A stretch of DNA of 64,000 nucleotides, from positions 1-64,000 of the forward strand of contig JAJJXM010000101.1 in the NCBI GenBank assembly GCA_024516155.1. The letters are read 5' to 3'. How positions within the stretch are numbered: position 1 is the stretch's first letter; each line of letters begins with the position of its first letter. The notes beneath the pieces are model-generated. The model had not been told where the DNA came from, did no database searches, and was given only the letters and a program-made list of their open reading frames with translations. Positions 34,173 to 47,500 of the stretch are shown here, piece by piece. The translations under genes were made by a program, and so were the position numbers. Origin of the DNA: Pyronema omphalodes. Lineage: Eukaryota > Ascomycota > Pezizomycetes > Pezizales > Pyronemataceae.

Positions 34173-37100
34173 GTTCTTTCGGCCGGTTATCCTCATAAAA
34201 AAAACAGAATCAACCCTCATGTACAGTTTTAATTTCTCTTCGGGAGGACGTGGGATGGCTTTTGGTTTTCTTGCGTCCTTTTTGGGTTTTTTTCCTTGAA
34301 AAATATTCCTTTTTTTTCTTTACTTTTTCGGTTTTGGTGGTACTAAAGGGGTTATTGGACGGTGATGAATACGTATAAAAATATCAGTTAGAATATGTAT
34401 GAAGAATAAAAAGCGACCGCGAGTTACTTTTACCTCGATTCCTGTGATCAAATCATTTTTGTGACCTGACTCCGAACTCTAACTCTAATTTTCACCCCAA
34501 AGCCCGCCGGAAGGCTGTCTTCGACTGGACTGCGCGGGGCTTTTTTCCAGGAGGTTGGGCAGTTCGTAATCGTTTCCTTCAGGGCACACGCTAAAACAGT
34601 TACAGCCATCGTCCTACTGCGTCAGCCCTCCCATTTTCCCTCAACTTTAGCACGCGTCGCAGGTCCTACACGAGCCACAGCAGTCATACATACTGTTTTC
34701 TGCTGCAGTAGATTGATCAACCGGATGCGACACGCAATTGTCCCCGGAATGATAAAGCGTCACATCAATATGCCTTTCAAATTTGCATCGCGGAAATGTC
34801 CTCTTGAAATCCAGGATAGCTAATTTCGGTGGGAGTCTTCTTCGCGTACCTGTCCGACAACTGCGGCATGCAACCAAAATTTTTTGCCGCTAAGTACGGA
34901 GACAGCTCCGACGGTTTCTACCAGTTTTGATGAGCGGCGTACAGAGTAACGGTTCTGGGAAGCTGCGTCGTGCTGCAGGATACGAACGAGGCTGTTTTGA
35001 ACGATAACTTTCCCTGCTGAATTTGGTTCCCAAATTGAGTTCGGTAAGAAATAGATTATTCAAGGTCGGAACACAGCAGCGGTGGTTGAGACGCTGTCCA
35101 TTAGATTCATCACCACCGGCGAGTCCTGGAAACTAGAAACGCCATCAACAGACATCAGCAGCATCAGCAGAATTCCCCACGCTTTTATCGTTTCAGATTC
35201 CTTCAATCCCCTCTTCGAAATCGCAGATCGTTCAAAGTGTAACCGGACCTTACACATCTCCTGCAAGTAATCCTTCTCGAACCGTCTCAGCACCTGCCAA
35301 GCTCGGAAGGTGGCCGTCAAGATGACGCAGGATGGCAGGTCTTGGAAGCTCGGCGATTCGGTGCCGCGCGACAATACGTATTAAGCGCGAGGATCTCAAA
35401 GCTTGACCGACATAAACCTTGTTAACCTCTTGAAGATCATTTAACTTCATATCTTGAGGGGTACTACCTTCGGGCCCTGAACTCTTCCCAATATCGAGGC
35501 ATCTTATACGCCCCGCGTTGCAGCAAGCGAGATCAGAATGCGATTTAATCTGCTGAATAAGGTTATGATACCCATTGTACCGGGTCGTGGGAACAGTGCA
35601 TTCGGAGGAATGTAGTTTCGTGTTAATGTTTAGTGAACCGTCGAGGTTGATGTGGAGCTTGGTGGGGCTTCCAGAAGCCTGCACAAATAAGGAAACGTCA
35701 TCTCGAGCTATCTTTCCAACTTCCGCCCTTGCCCTAAACCCGTATCTTGAAGGCGCATGCATAATGTGGAAGTGGAGGTGAAGCAGATATTCCGATTAGT
35801 CAACAATCAACGTCGGATAGAGCGGCAACAACGTCGGCGTCTGTCGCGTGTTCCTCCTGCTCCTTTTTCTGGCTTCCCATGTTTTCTCCACCTCCATTTT
35901 AGTTCCTCCGCATTCCATTTATGTACCTCATCTTGTCGTGGTTGGTTGCGTTTTATTCGCTTTTTATCATCGCTTCATCGGACCGAACGGCTCATAAGTT
36001 AGTCAAAATTCGATACCGGGATTTGAAGAGTAATCCAATGTCATCTCTATTGGCATTAACTCCATCCAAGGTAGGTGCCACCGATCGAGGGGATCTGACT
36101 CGTAGTTCTTCGCTAATCTGTCAGGAACGAACGGATAAAACGGTCGGAGTTCGGAATGGCGGTGGACAACTGTGATTTCCGGGTTGTGGTTGAAGATAAG
36201 CGAGCTAACTGGATAAACCTGTCGGGAAGGCCGAAGAGAAGCTTTCTGACACTTCATGGTTTTTCGGGATTCGGCACAGTCGGGAAGTGGGGTGATGGGG
36301 CTGAAATAAGGTCGGCGTGCATGTTGATGGTGGGGTGATGATGACCCAAGGTGGAAATGCTGAGGTTAACATAAGGTTGTGGGCGACCCACCTTATTTTA
36401 ATTTACTGTCGACTTTCTGGTAAAATCAGGATGAATTATATTAGCATAACGGCGCCCGCACCGTTGATGGACGTTGATGGACTTCGCTTGTCTGCTTTCG
36501 GAGTTGCACTATCAGGTCTGGAATCATCACCGGTACGCCACTAATGTGTTCCACGATTTCCTGTTATTTAGCAACTTCAAATAAGCATCTCAATTCAGTC
36601 AAATGGTATATATTGCCGTTGAAATAAGGTTTTGATACTGACTTTACCTATTTCTAGGGCCGCTTGGATTCTATGATAGTTGCATTAATGCTTCTACTCC
36701 CTCTGAATTACAGCGATATACGGCTGTTGATTTGGGGTTTTGGGCGTATCTCAAGTAGTGGCAAATTTCTGGAAAGAGTTATAATCTACAAGACGGGGGG
36801 CCCTCCGTAGATCTTACATCCTACGCCGCCCCACGTGTTTGACACTTCAATATACATGCGAACTGGCCTCTCGCCTCGAACTTCTCAACTCCAGCTACGT
36901 TTTCCTACATCTTATCAGCCTGTTCGGTAATTTTCCGAAGACTATTTTGGGCCATGTCAAACTAGTTGACCCTCCACATCTATGGTGATATGGTCAAATC
37001 CGGCTTTCGAATGCAACTGAGACCTACATATGCTCCTCGCATATTGTAAGGCCGACTTCAGCATCCAGAAGATCTCGCTCTAATCCCTATGGGCCCCTCT

Positions 37101-39487
37101 AAGTGCCCTCCGCTTGTTACTAAATCTGACTGTGACCTTGCCACCAGTGATTTTGTCCCAAGGCACCGCTCACGAACCAATATTATGATGCATGCATCGC
37201 GAGTGATACATCCTGAGGGCGTTGAAATTTCTATGGCGTCTACCTTCGTCTTGAAAACCCTAATTAAGGCTATACAAAATTACCTTCTCGTTGGTGAAAC
37301 GAAAATTCCTCAAAGTTTCATATCTCCTAGCATCAAAATATCCAATATTTAACCCGAGATCCTGATTTTATCCGGTTATATGGTGGGCTCTCCTTCTAAA
37401 CGTCTCTCTGCAAATTCCACGTTTCCAGCGTAAAATTTTCCTCAATCGAAAATTTTGCTGTCTAGATCGTATATGTGCGACTTCTAGCATCCGTGTCCTC
37501 TACGGAGTTTATATCACTCATGCTCAGTAAGTCCCAGTAATTCTATGTCTATCACCCTTAGCCTCCTTCAAACCCCATTTCTATTTGCCAAGGGCAAGAT
37601 TTCAAAGCCGGTATACCAACCACGGCATAAGGAAGCTAAGCAATGAAAATTCACCCATTCGGAGGCGTTGTCGTCGCACGTATGTCTAGGCTGGCCCAGC
37701 TGGGGGGTCGCCAGTGGTCTCGACACTCGCTAATACTCGCTTAACTGTAACTAATACCGATTTGGCTCTTTTAAGGTTTGCTGTACAAAGCTTATTTACT
37801 TGGAATTACTGTAATAGGTATAGTGGAGGAGTTTAAGCTTTCCATCAGGATTCTGGAAAACTTCACTAAGCGGAGAGGGCCCCGTCGCGGAGAAGGTGCC
37901 GAAGCGGAGCGGGTCCCGAAGCGGAGGTGTCGCCGTTTTTATCCGCACAAGCAACTCCACCTCACATACAGAATGGTTCATTGGATGGATGTTGTGATAA
38001 TTTCTTGATGTTGATCTTTGTAATGACTTTTGACGGAGATTGAGAACCCTCGCTTATACTGCTGGATCAACTTTTCGCCGGGGTTTCGAAACTGTTCGGT
38101 TATAATACAGGCTCAAACCACCAGTTTTTCTCAAGTAAACCCCCAGAAGCTATTTCTACATACCTATCGATGCCATAAAAACCTTTATAACAAGAATAAG
38201 TTACACCATTCTGTAAAAGCTTTAAAGATACGACCTGCAGAATTCTGCATTCAATATTCGTCTATGTATAAATTGAACAATCTCCGACCCCATCAACCTG
38301 GAACCAATTTTAGGAACCTACATTAGGACTCCAGGAAAACAAAGTCCCTCTGGTAGCGCAGAGAGATATAATGTAATTCCGGGTGTGTGCTGAAGTTCAA
38401 TTAAAGTTTTGCGGACAATATCCCCGAGTCCCGTGCTGCGGTATGCCACCATACATCCGGAATACCTTCGACGAACTATATACACAGCATATACTAAGTA
38501 ATCAAACCTTACCGGATATGCACATTGTCAGGAGTGTGGCCTGGGTGCACCATACAGCGAATAAGGTCGAAGTTCGGGCCACATATGATGGTGTACTCGG
38601 AAAGGTGTCTTAAGTACGACTAAGCCCACAACTCGGACATCCACCATAACAATAGAGCAGCGGAATACATGACCATTACTCCAAAGACTTACCGATTCTC
38701 GAGAAAAATTAAGAGCAAAATTCTAAGAGTCCCGTTTTAGCCAGTTTGACCATACTCATCAAAATATATCTGTTAATCCATAGAGGCAAGTCGACTTATC
38801 ATTTTCACTTACTTCTAACTTCGACGAAGACCAGAGGTCAGGTGCAATAATACAGCACCATCAGACTTACCCTGGTAATCTTTGTCTCTATTTTTAGTGA
38901 GCAGATTTACATATCAGTATACCATAATCTCCATCGTGGTTAAGCTTATGTATAACCCAAGAAAACCTATCTTTTTATAGAATAACGCCCTCAGTCGATG
39001 GAGTAGGAACCTTAGAAACGTTTGGATCTCGTTACGAAACCCGGGATTTGATTGGTTCATAAGTCCTAGAACCTTGTGAATTGGTGGTTTGTGGTAACTT
39101 GAAGATAGTTATGGTCAGAGATTATACATCTTGCGGCTTATCAAGGCTGAATATAACCAACTCGAAAATGAAGATAGCTGAGGTTCATTGTATGGCTCTA
39201 TGATATTGTCTAAGAAACTGAGTGTGAGCAGGTGATTGGTCTTACAATAATCAAAAGAATACCATCTGGGTGACTGGGCCCTGATATATATAAAACTTCT
39301 AATCTCTGAACTACTCAAGGATCCTCACCATAGATCAGGTTAGGATAATTTCTTGGGTTACAAAATATCAACCGCGTTTCTTGGGATGGGCACAAAAAAC
39401 GTAGACATGAACTCCGCGTTTGAAATGAAAAAAAAAATGCCTGTCATTGGAGCGACATGATGTTGAAGTAAAAAGGAACAAAAGGAA
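34173..39487. other. Gene-free region after the phosphate permease (about 5.3 kb)
   Basis: The first 250 bp are the likely 3' UTR. A 170-codon minus-strand frame at 35250-35762 and a small Cys-rich C-terminus (DCCGSCRTCDAC) in a minus-strand frame at 34647-34877 were noted, but neither has a recognisable domain, and no splice context was established. The rest is AT-rich without a supported gene. Confidence 0.35.
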
Positions 39488-39559
39488 TGGAGGAGCGGCG
39501 AATCGAACGCCGGACCGCCTCTATGCTAAAGAGGAATTATACCACTAAACCACACCCCC
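39488..39559 (-). tRNA. tRNA-Ala (AGC)
   Basis: The minus strand folds as a 72-nt tRNA: acceptor GGGGGTG against CTCCTCC plus A73 (one mismatch and one G-U), anticodon stem CCTCT/AGAGG with loop TTAGCAT (AGC), and T-arm CGGCG-TTCGATT-CGCCG. No intron. A TTTT run follows at a short distance. Confidence 0.93.
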
Positions 39560-40686
39560 ATTTTATGTTTGCTTCTGTATAGTTGTGAATATAATGCTAA
39601 ACAAAAGTTCAGCATCAACAGTTTACATCTCGAAAACAGCTCATGGCAGTCTACAGTCGCACTGGTCCTTAGATTTCGGCCTTTTTATTGTCCATTACGC
39701 ACAAAAACTGGGGATATGTTTCAATGGCATCTAGCACTCTCCAGGTTCAATACACCACTGGGGTCTGTTTCACAAAGACATTCCTGAGTAATTCCTGCCT
39801 CATTCTCCGCCTTTACGCACCATTCTGCAATCAACCTAAAAATCTGTCAGTAAACGCAGAGTTACGCAAGTCTAACAGTGAGTCGCAATATTCTCAACTA
39901 GTTGACAAGTCTGGAAAGATTAGAGAGTGCGATACCTCGAGCTAAGATATCAAAAATGCTATCAGTAACGTGGGGACTGTCGTCGATGTAACGGACCCTT
40001 CACTATACATCACTCGACATAGTGATAGATCATGATAAACGGCAACTTGAGGAACGCCCTTTTGTGATACTAGGGTTTTCCTTTCTTTCCTTTTTTTTTT
40101 CTTCCCTACAGTATAACAAACTTCATAAGTGCTCTTGAAGGTAGTCAGTAAAAATGTGAAGATACTTAACAATTACGGTTCTCACGCATTGACCGCATGG
40201 TGCACTGGCAAGCTGGTGCAACATGGCATAGTCAGAGGCGGAATAAGTAGGGTCTTGTGTTGAGTTTCTTGCATATCCATGTGTCTAAACCTATTTTTTT
40301 TTGAAGAGAAATTCCTAAAATTTGTGGTACTCCGAGGAGGAGTGGTGTTCTTTGACTAATTCTGAGCGTGGCAAATCCCAAGGAACGAACTGGATACTCA
40401 TACAATACAATAGCTATTATAATTGAGTTATATACTTAAGGAGACACAGAGGGGACATCATATCTTTCATTATCCTTGCTCAAGAACAATTGCATTAAAA
40501 GTGATGAAAATGGAGATGAATGTAGAATCTGGGATATGATGGGAGATGGAATTGCAACTGGGATATGTTGGGAGATGGAATTGCAACTGGGATATGTTGG
40601 GAGATGGAATTGCAACTGGGATCAAATTTGAATACACCGTAACTAGAATATGCTCTATATATTACTACTACTTGATGTAAGCACAA
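39560..40686. other. Spacer between tRNA-Ala and tRNA-Asn
   Basis: No gene is supported. It contains the 29-bp tandem repeat listed separately. Confidence 0.4.
40531..40617 (+). repeat. 29-bp tandem repeat, three copies
   Basis: Three successive 29-bp units start GGGATATG; units 2 and 3 are identical and unit 1 differs by one base (GATG versus GTTG). A partial fourth unit (GGGAT) follows. It lies about 70 bp upstream of tRNA-Asn. Confidence 0.85.
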
Positions 40687-40776
40687 TCCCCCGTGGCGCA
40701 ATTGGCTAGCGCGTCTGACTGTTAAGAAATCATTTCTGCGATCAGGAGGTTGGTGGTTCAAGCCCACCCGGAGGAG
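40687..40776 (+). tRNA. tRNA-Asn (GTT) with a 16-nt intron
   Basis: Acceptor TCCCCCG pairs with CGGAGGA (one mismatch) and discriminator G73. The anticodon stem TCTGA/TCAGG encloses CTGTTA, then 16 nt (AGAAATCATTTCTGCG) between positions 37 and 38, then A38. T-arm GGTGG-TTCAAGC-CCACC. A T9 run starts directly after the gene. The mature tRNA would be 74 nt. Confidence 0.93.
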
Positions 40777-41134
40777 TTTTTTTTTGATGATATTTTTTCT
40801 GTTTTCCATCACAAAAAATTCTCATTTTGCATGGTCTCTTTTTATTCAGATCACAGCAAAAAGGTCATGTCGTATATAGGTTTCATATTGACGAAAGATT
40901 TATGGATAAATCGAAGCAATTGATCGACTTCTCCGAAATACCACCGATCCTTCGATTTACTATTCCTTTTGGCACACATGACATCCTCACTCTTATCCAA
41001 TGTATTCAAAAATCTCAACCTCAAAAACGATACCCTTATCAAAAAACAGCATGAAACGGACTCAGGCGTATAAGCTCCATACAGTCCGTTCCACCAATTA
41101 CCGCGGTACGTTTCACAGAAACAAAAAAAGAATG

Positions 41135-41218
41135 TCCCTCCGACCGGAGTCGAACCGGTGACCAACGGATGGCAGCAAATATTACAGTCCGGTGTGATAC
41201 CAACTACACCACAGAGGG
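41135..41218 (-). tRNA. tRNA-Tyr (GTA) with an 11-nt intron
   Basis: On the minus strand acceptor CCCTCTG pairs with CGGAGGG plus A73. The anticodon loop CTGTAA is followed by the 11-nt insert TATTTGCTGCC before A38 and the 3' stem. T-arm ACCGG-TTCGACT-CCGGT. A T7 run follows within 6 nt. Eukaryotic tRNA-Tyr genes nearly always carry an intron, so this fits. Confidence 0.93.
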
Positions 41219-42532
41219 TGTGGACGAGTGGTTGTTCAAGTATACCAGCTCTAATTAAACATATTATACGTCCATACACCATCGAGTGGACCGAGGCATT
41301 CAAGGCCTGCGTACATAGGATGAGAGAAACCTTGGTTCTGTCCTTGTGGTCAAAACTACCTAGTAAGGCCCTATCGATATACGCTATACATAGTTATACA
41401 GTCGACTGTAGATGCCTCTGGAAAAGCGAGTGCTGGCGCATAGCCTCAGGTCATACTGCCATTTCAGTACCTATCGGCACGACGGCAATCCGCATTCGCC
41501 ATATGTGTTAACTTCCGGTCAACTGTTTCGGATGTTATCCAGAATATCCATAATCATGTAAAAGCCCAGAAAAAGCTTCAACACTCTATTCAATTACCCC
41601 AGAATTTTGCAATACGGGTTCATATTCCTCTTATCTACTGACTCTGCTGACCATAATATCAGCTTATTGTCCATATGCCGCCTTATTATCAGCCTGTGAC
41701 TCCACCACAGTTTTTCTTTTGTCAGTGGCGGCGGTTGGATAAACGGCTCTAACACAACCTCCTTTCTTTCTGGTGTTTGCAAAAACACACCATCAACAGC
41801 CGATCCACAAAGATCTTTACTGAAAACAGTGATCGGAGTATATTACTTGATTGTGGGGCGGCTTTCCGCGAGAAGGAGCATTGAGCTTTTGTTACTATAG
41901 TTGGTAATAGTGATCAGGGATTGATAGGTTTCTAGGAGCAGTTTGAGACGAATGTCAAGGTAATATTCGGGGATGTTCGAGGAGATGGCGGGGTACCGGC
42001 AAGTTCCGAATGATAGAAATGGAGTGATAATATGTGAAGGACGGATGGAGGCAGACACTGGTGACTCCGTTAGCGAGTAAGAACTTTGAACCGGACAGCA
42101 CACGTAATGATATTCTTTCGCCCTAGAAGGATAATGCTCATGAAGTTGCGGAGAAAATTTAGGTAGATAGCATCGTTTTGTAGGAGGAGCCGAGGAGGCT
42201 ATTGGAGGTAGCGGGAGAGGCCCAATTCAGGAAGATAGAAAAAAAAAAGCTGCGAATCTTTTGGTTTCAGAGTTGGGTCAGGGAGGTGGATAGAGATTAG
42301 GCGTGCACGTGGTGCATGGTCCAGCGGATCAAGACCATAAGCCGTGAGATTGGGAAGGGATTGATGGTGTTTTAGCCGCTCTGTATGAGAGTTATTGAAT
42401 GGTAGATGGAGAATTCACGTTACGATATTCCATGCAACGGCATATCAGGTGATTAACCCGGCATGCGACGCGTCTTTTAATTTGACATCATAGTTCATTT
42501 TAGTCATAACATCATAATCTACTCGAAATCTT
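41219..42532. other. Spacer between tRNA-Tyr and the FAD-protein gene
   Basis: No supported gene in 1.3 kb; the right end is probably the 3' UTR of the minus-strand gene that follows. Confidence 0.4.
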
Positions 42533-44510
42533 CTAGTTGTACATAACCTTTTCCGACAATTCCTGCTTGTTCATTTCTCCGCAAGTTGCACATTTTCTGT
42601 CACCAGTCATCAACCTCCAGTTGGTGCACTTAGTGCACCTTCGCGCCAAAATATCTTTGTCGATCTTGGTCTCGCTCCTGATCAAGCTGTCGTTGTACCA
42701 TCTCAACAATCCAGCCCATCGGTTCTTGAACTTTCCTCCGGCAACAAGCTCCTTCACCTTTGCATCCGACATGTTCAAAATGGTCTGCTCAATCTCCGGA
42801 TCAACAGGCTCGCTAGGCTTTCCGGGCAACATCTTAATCACGCTGTCTGCAAACTCCACGTACTCAGGCTCATGCGCACCCCAGTCCCAGTTCTTGAGGA
42901 TTTGTCCTGCAGTGTCGAAGTCATAAGTCCGCATCTTTTGCCATCCAGGCATACCAGTTCCAGACAAGTACTGCCAGAGAGGTCCAAGAGGTCCCAGTTG
43001 AGGGGAGCGCATCAATACGTAGTTGAATACGTTCATTCTGTGTAATCCCTCAACACGACCATGGCAGTATTCCTCATACTTTTGCATCGTTTCAGCTCTA
43101 CTCTTGGCGTCCTCGGAGTCGAGATAAGAAGCGGTAAGCTCAGCAGCGGCGACAGAAGTTCCCATATTGGCGTTGATTCCAGGTGAGTAAAGAGGGTTAG
43201 TGAATCCAGTTGCATCACCGATGGCCATGAATCCATTTCCGGTAACTTTGGGAGACACGTAGGTGAGGTTCTTGCGGATATACCAGGTGGTTCCAGGTCC
43301 ATACAAGTCACGGACAAGCTTGTGCTTCGACATCAGGCCGGCCATCTTGGGGTACTTCGCGGTGATCCAGTTGAAACGCTGCTCAGCCTCACAGGAGCCG
43401 TAGGACGAAAGGTCAGCGGGATATTCGGTGTCGGTTCTAAGAGCGAATCCAATGGAGACGACCCAGCGGAATTTAAGGCCAAACATTTTGGCGAGCTCGA
43501 GGGATGAGGGAATTTCGTCCGCGGGAACACCGGCATAGTTGAGGTCAAGGAGGTGGTTGATCATCTTGGTCAAGTTCTTGATACTGGATCCCTCCCAGGT
43601 AGGAAGACGGATAACCCAAGCCCATCTAAAATAGTCAGAATTTTGTTGAAATATGATTGAGAAAACAAGGAACTTACCCCTCTGGAAGACAAATATGGTT
43701 GGTGTTGACACTCTCGTAGTGATCCAATGGAATTTCGGACTCATCAACGGGACATTCAAAGTAACCCCAGAAGGAATCGGTATTCCAACCATCAAAGCGC
43801 TGTAGACGGGCCTCCTTACTGGCAAAACGACGGAATCGACCAGTAGCATCAACAACAAGCTTTGCGTTCACTTGCTTGCCAGCCACAGGGACCTTGCTAC
43901 CACCATCCGCCAAGACGGTGTTGTCGATATCCACAGAATGTCCATGCCATACGTTGACGCCCATGCGCTGGGCAATCAGGGTCAACATCAGCTCCGAAAT
44001 TTTTCTTTCCATTTGCAAAGTCGGCACAAAATCTCCAGGAGGTCCATTGGCACAGAATCCAGTGTAATCCTCAGGATCTCCGTTCTGCGGCAGGTAATAG
44101 AAAGCCAAGCCGTCCTTAGGTCCAAACAAACGCCACAACATTGGTGCTTCAATTCCAATGGTCTTCAACCATAATCCGAAGGTCGTCAATGTACTCTCGC
44201 CAATCTTGTATGAAGGACCTCCGGCCTTTTCGACAACGTTGATGGTTCGACCAGGTGTGAGTTTGGCGGTGTGAATTGCATAGATCAAAGAGTGGATTCC
44301 TCCTCCGACAATAAGAACATCCGTATCATTGAGAGGGGTCTGGTTTGCCGCGTTCAAGAATGCAGTCTCGCCATCATTATTAGCATGTCTGGTGATGAGA
44401 CGGCGGTTGACAGGAAATTCCAAAAACCGAAAGAACTTGGATATCGAGAGAGCTGCGTGCCGTGGAAACAGCAACACCAGCGAAAGGAAAGAGGTCGCCC
44501 ACATAAACAT
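42533..44510 (-). CDS. FAD-dependent halogenase-like oxidoreductase with membrane anchor and C-terminal zinc ribbon (one intron)
   Basis: Exons 44510-43678 and 43625-42533 (minus) give 641 aa. The 52-bp intron has GTAAGT, a CTGAC branch and TTTTAG; splicing restores GWAWVI across the junction. Residues about 3-20 are hydrophobic, a signal or membrane anchor. The FAD-binding fold starts VLIVGGGIHS (65-74; the last Gly of G-x-G-x-x-G is Ser). Then come GEST (104-107), Lys132 in GPKDGLAFYY, VVDATGR (219-225), the W-x-W-x-I motif typical of flavin-dependent halogenases (279-283) and GDATGFTNPLYSPGIN (414-429). The C-terminus carries CTKC-x11-CATC (608-626), a probable zinc ribbon that I do not know from halogenases. 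A TATA-like ATAAAAGG (44632-44639, minus strand) lies about 120 bp upstream. The substrate is unknown; a geranylgeranyl-reductase or hydroxylase-like flavoenzyme is the alternative. No biosynthetic neighbours are seen. Confidence 0.85.
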
Positions 44511-47500
44511 GATTGCACGATGAGAAATTTTTCAAGCAAGCGGGACTGTGAGCTTTATGTTAGATTCTCTACGTGATGGACTGCCCCGCTTCCTGGAACC
44601 CTGTAAATCCGAAGGCGGCTCGAATTCCCGCCTTTTATCCTAAACCGTGGTCGCACGAGTGCTCAGCGGTGCTAGATCTTCTAGGAAGGCCGTTATTGCC
44701 GGCGTTAGAGTCCCTCTAGCGCGCATAAGCGCACACTGCTAGATGCCAAGAGGAAGGTGTGGCCAAATCTACGCTATCGGCGCAATTTGGGTTGGAGCGT
44801 GGTCCATGCCGGGCGCGTAGGAAAGGCGGAACTTAGGCAAATGCGGGGATTATTTTTGGTTCGCGGGTCGATGACATACGATTATGGGAGGTGATATGAA
44901 GCGAGAATTCACAATTCAGTACGTCTACTGATATCATGTGTGATACGTTTGTTTTTCCCCCTGTTTTCATCATATTTTATTATGCTACTTTCACTCAGTT
45001 GTGAATACAAAACCCGAGACCATGTACCGAGATGGTTTGCAGCTGTGTGACGCGCGTTAAAACCGTGCATTAGAGGATGTAAGCACAGGAACTGGATACG
45101 GGGCGATACAGACACACGACGGCCACTGCTGACGAGAGATACAAATGTGATACATAGAGCAGCAGAGGCACGATGACCTCCGAACTCTCGATCATCATCA
45201 TGGAGTAGTCGGGTTGCTCATATCGATCTACCTTTACCGGTATCAACCCCAGCATATGGTACATCAGATGAGAATGCCATTGGACTTTCAAATATACATA
45301 CCTTCTTTTGCCCATTGGAGTCTCAACACATGTCTAGCCGAGCCGAGGTCGGTATGTCTTGAAAGCAAAGCAAAATTTATGAGCCGGATTCCGGAACACC
45401 ACAACTAGCAACCGGCAGAATATCCATTTGCCTTGCTGTGGCATTACCCGTTGGTGAGTATTATTACAGACAAGCGGCGTTTGGATCAAGTTAGTCTTCT
45501 CGGAAATCTCCTGTATGGTATACATAAAAATTCGACCCACTGATCACTGCAATACCCACCGAAAAGCGTTTGTTCCCGGTTCCCATGCTCCAACCAAAAG
45601 ATAGGAAGACGTTGATCCCCACTGTTGATCTTTTTGATTGTTGCTGCATTTGCTGCATATGCTGTATCTTCAACTTAGGGTTTAGTGCTACTTTGCCCTT
45701 TCGTGCCAAGTGCTCGGGTATGTACATACAAGGGACAAGGGTAAGTCCCGCGCTCTGTTGTGTCACCCGACGTTTGTCACCCCATCAACCTACACATGCC
45801 AAGACCACTGTTTTCCATGCGACATTAAATACCTTTTAATTGTTATGATTAAGAATATCTAAAATATACCTCTTGATCCTCTATGTATAGCTTCTCATGA
45901 AACTGCAGAAGGTTATTTAAATAAGGTTGCGCTGCTTATACCGTGTGCGAATTGTATAGGGTGCGCTGATTCATGGCCTCCGTATGGCCTCAGTATGGGC
46001 ACCGTATGGCCTCCGTATATCCAGCAACCAAGTCAAATCTTACAAATAGGAACTACATAGGGACTGCGAACAAACCCGCGTCGATATGGACAATGCGAAA
46101 GATGTCTAACAATAACGATGAAGAAGGTTTCAGATGCATATGATGGCGCGGGTTTGTACATACAGCGGCCTCGGGAAGATCAGAGGGTTATTACATAGTT
46201 TGTTAGTTGGTTGGTTGGTTGGTTTGTGGATGAATCATGAGGTGATGTGCAAATTAAATTCGGCCCCCACGTTTATCCTTTTATCCTTTTTTCCGTGGTT
46301 GATTTATTTTAGAAAGACCCTGGAGCATTGACTTTCAGTTTACGTATTATCGGAAATGTACACACATTTTCATGTAGATTTTTGTTCTTTTTATTGAAAT
46401 TATTGAAATTATTGGAATTATTTCAGAATATATATACATAAAAACAACACCCGAGCCTTGAAGTGAGGTCCCGAAAATCAAACCGTCCTAGTCTATATCC
46501 GGAAGCTACCGCTGGCTTGGCTGCAACATTGTGGCACAGTGATTGGCGGGTTACAACTCTATCTATCTATCTGTCTACATACCCCACAACTTATGTACGA
46601 AAACAGATCTCAGTTACATATGTATGGTAGGCATGTATACAAACTAATCGCGAACTTGGAATCCCTGCTGTAGTTGTGGAGACCTCAGGGGTTCAGATCA
46701 GTCGATGAGTTGATACTTCAAGCAGCATTTGTAAAAAAATATCATAGAATCATAGAATCATAGAATCATTATTATTATTTTCATTGTAGTTCGATAAAAG
46801 AAGAAGAAAAGAATAAAAAGAATAAGGCTAATCCTGAGTTTTAAATGAAATTAGAGGGGTTTGGAATACTAGGAATATTTTCATGAAAAAATATAGTCGG
46901 TCGTAGATGGGCTGTAATATTAGTCATAAGACTGTATAGGAAATAAAATAACCGATCCGATGACCCGCTCACTGGAAAACAGGTAAATAAGATATATATG
47001 GAGTCGCAATGAAGTTTGAACTGTCTCAATCATAAGTTCATATCAGCAATTCAGGAAGAAACCCCAACTACGCAAAAACTATCTATAACGTGATGGAGCA
47101 GAAGTATCAGATATATGTTATTGGCGTCGATACTACTAACTTGGATATGTCTCTCAGATGCTAGTATCTCGCAAACTTCCTTCGCTCTGTTTTAAACTCC
47201 ACAGCTTTTGACTCCCCTCCCCTCCTACCAACCGAAACTACCGAGCGACTACAATACCCAAACCCGGCCCAGTCCATCTCTTCCTTCCCGCTACTGAGAA
47301 GTTTCCCCGACAGCTTACAAAACAGCAGAAACACACTCTATATACCCGTGACTTTGTTGGGGGGGGGGGGGGGGGGGTGGTTACTAAAGATCATGTTGGT
47401 ATATGAATATGAGATACAGCTAGCTCCTGAGATACTAGTTAAATTTAGTTGAAATGACACTCAACGACCCACGGAACTGAATGCCGTGTGATGAGTGGGT

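Noticed and set aside
32691..34220. 509-codon open frame on the minus strand
   Set aside because: It is antisense to the phosphate permease exon; low-complexity Ser/Gly/Asp composition arises from the permease's biased codons and no domain is visible.
34647..34877. Frame ending DCCGSCRTCDAC, possible small Cys-rich effector
   Set aside because: No signal peptide in frame and no upstream exon that I could join; too little evidence.
35250..35762. 170-codon minus-strand frame
   Set aside because: No domain, signal peptide or splice context recognised; kept only as a note.
43626..43858. N-terminal part of the 441-codon frame of the FAD protein
   Set aside because: It reads through the intron and antisense-like sequence of exon 1 in another frame; splicing gives the halogenase motif.
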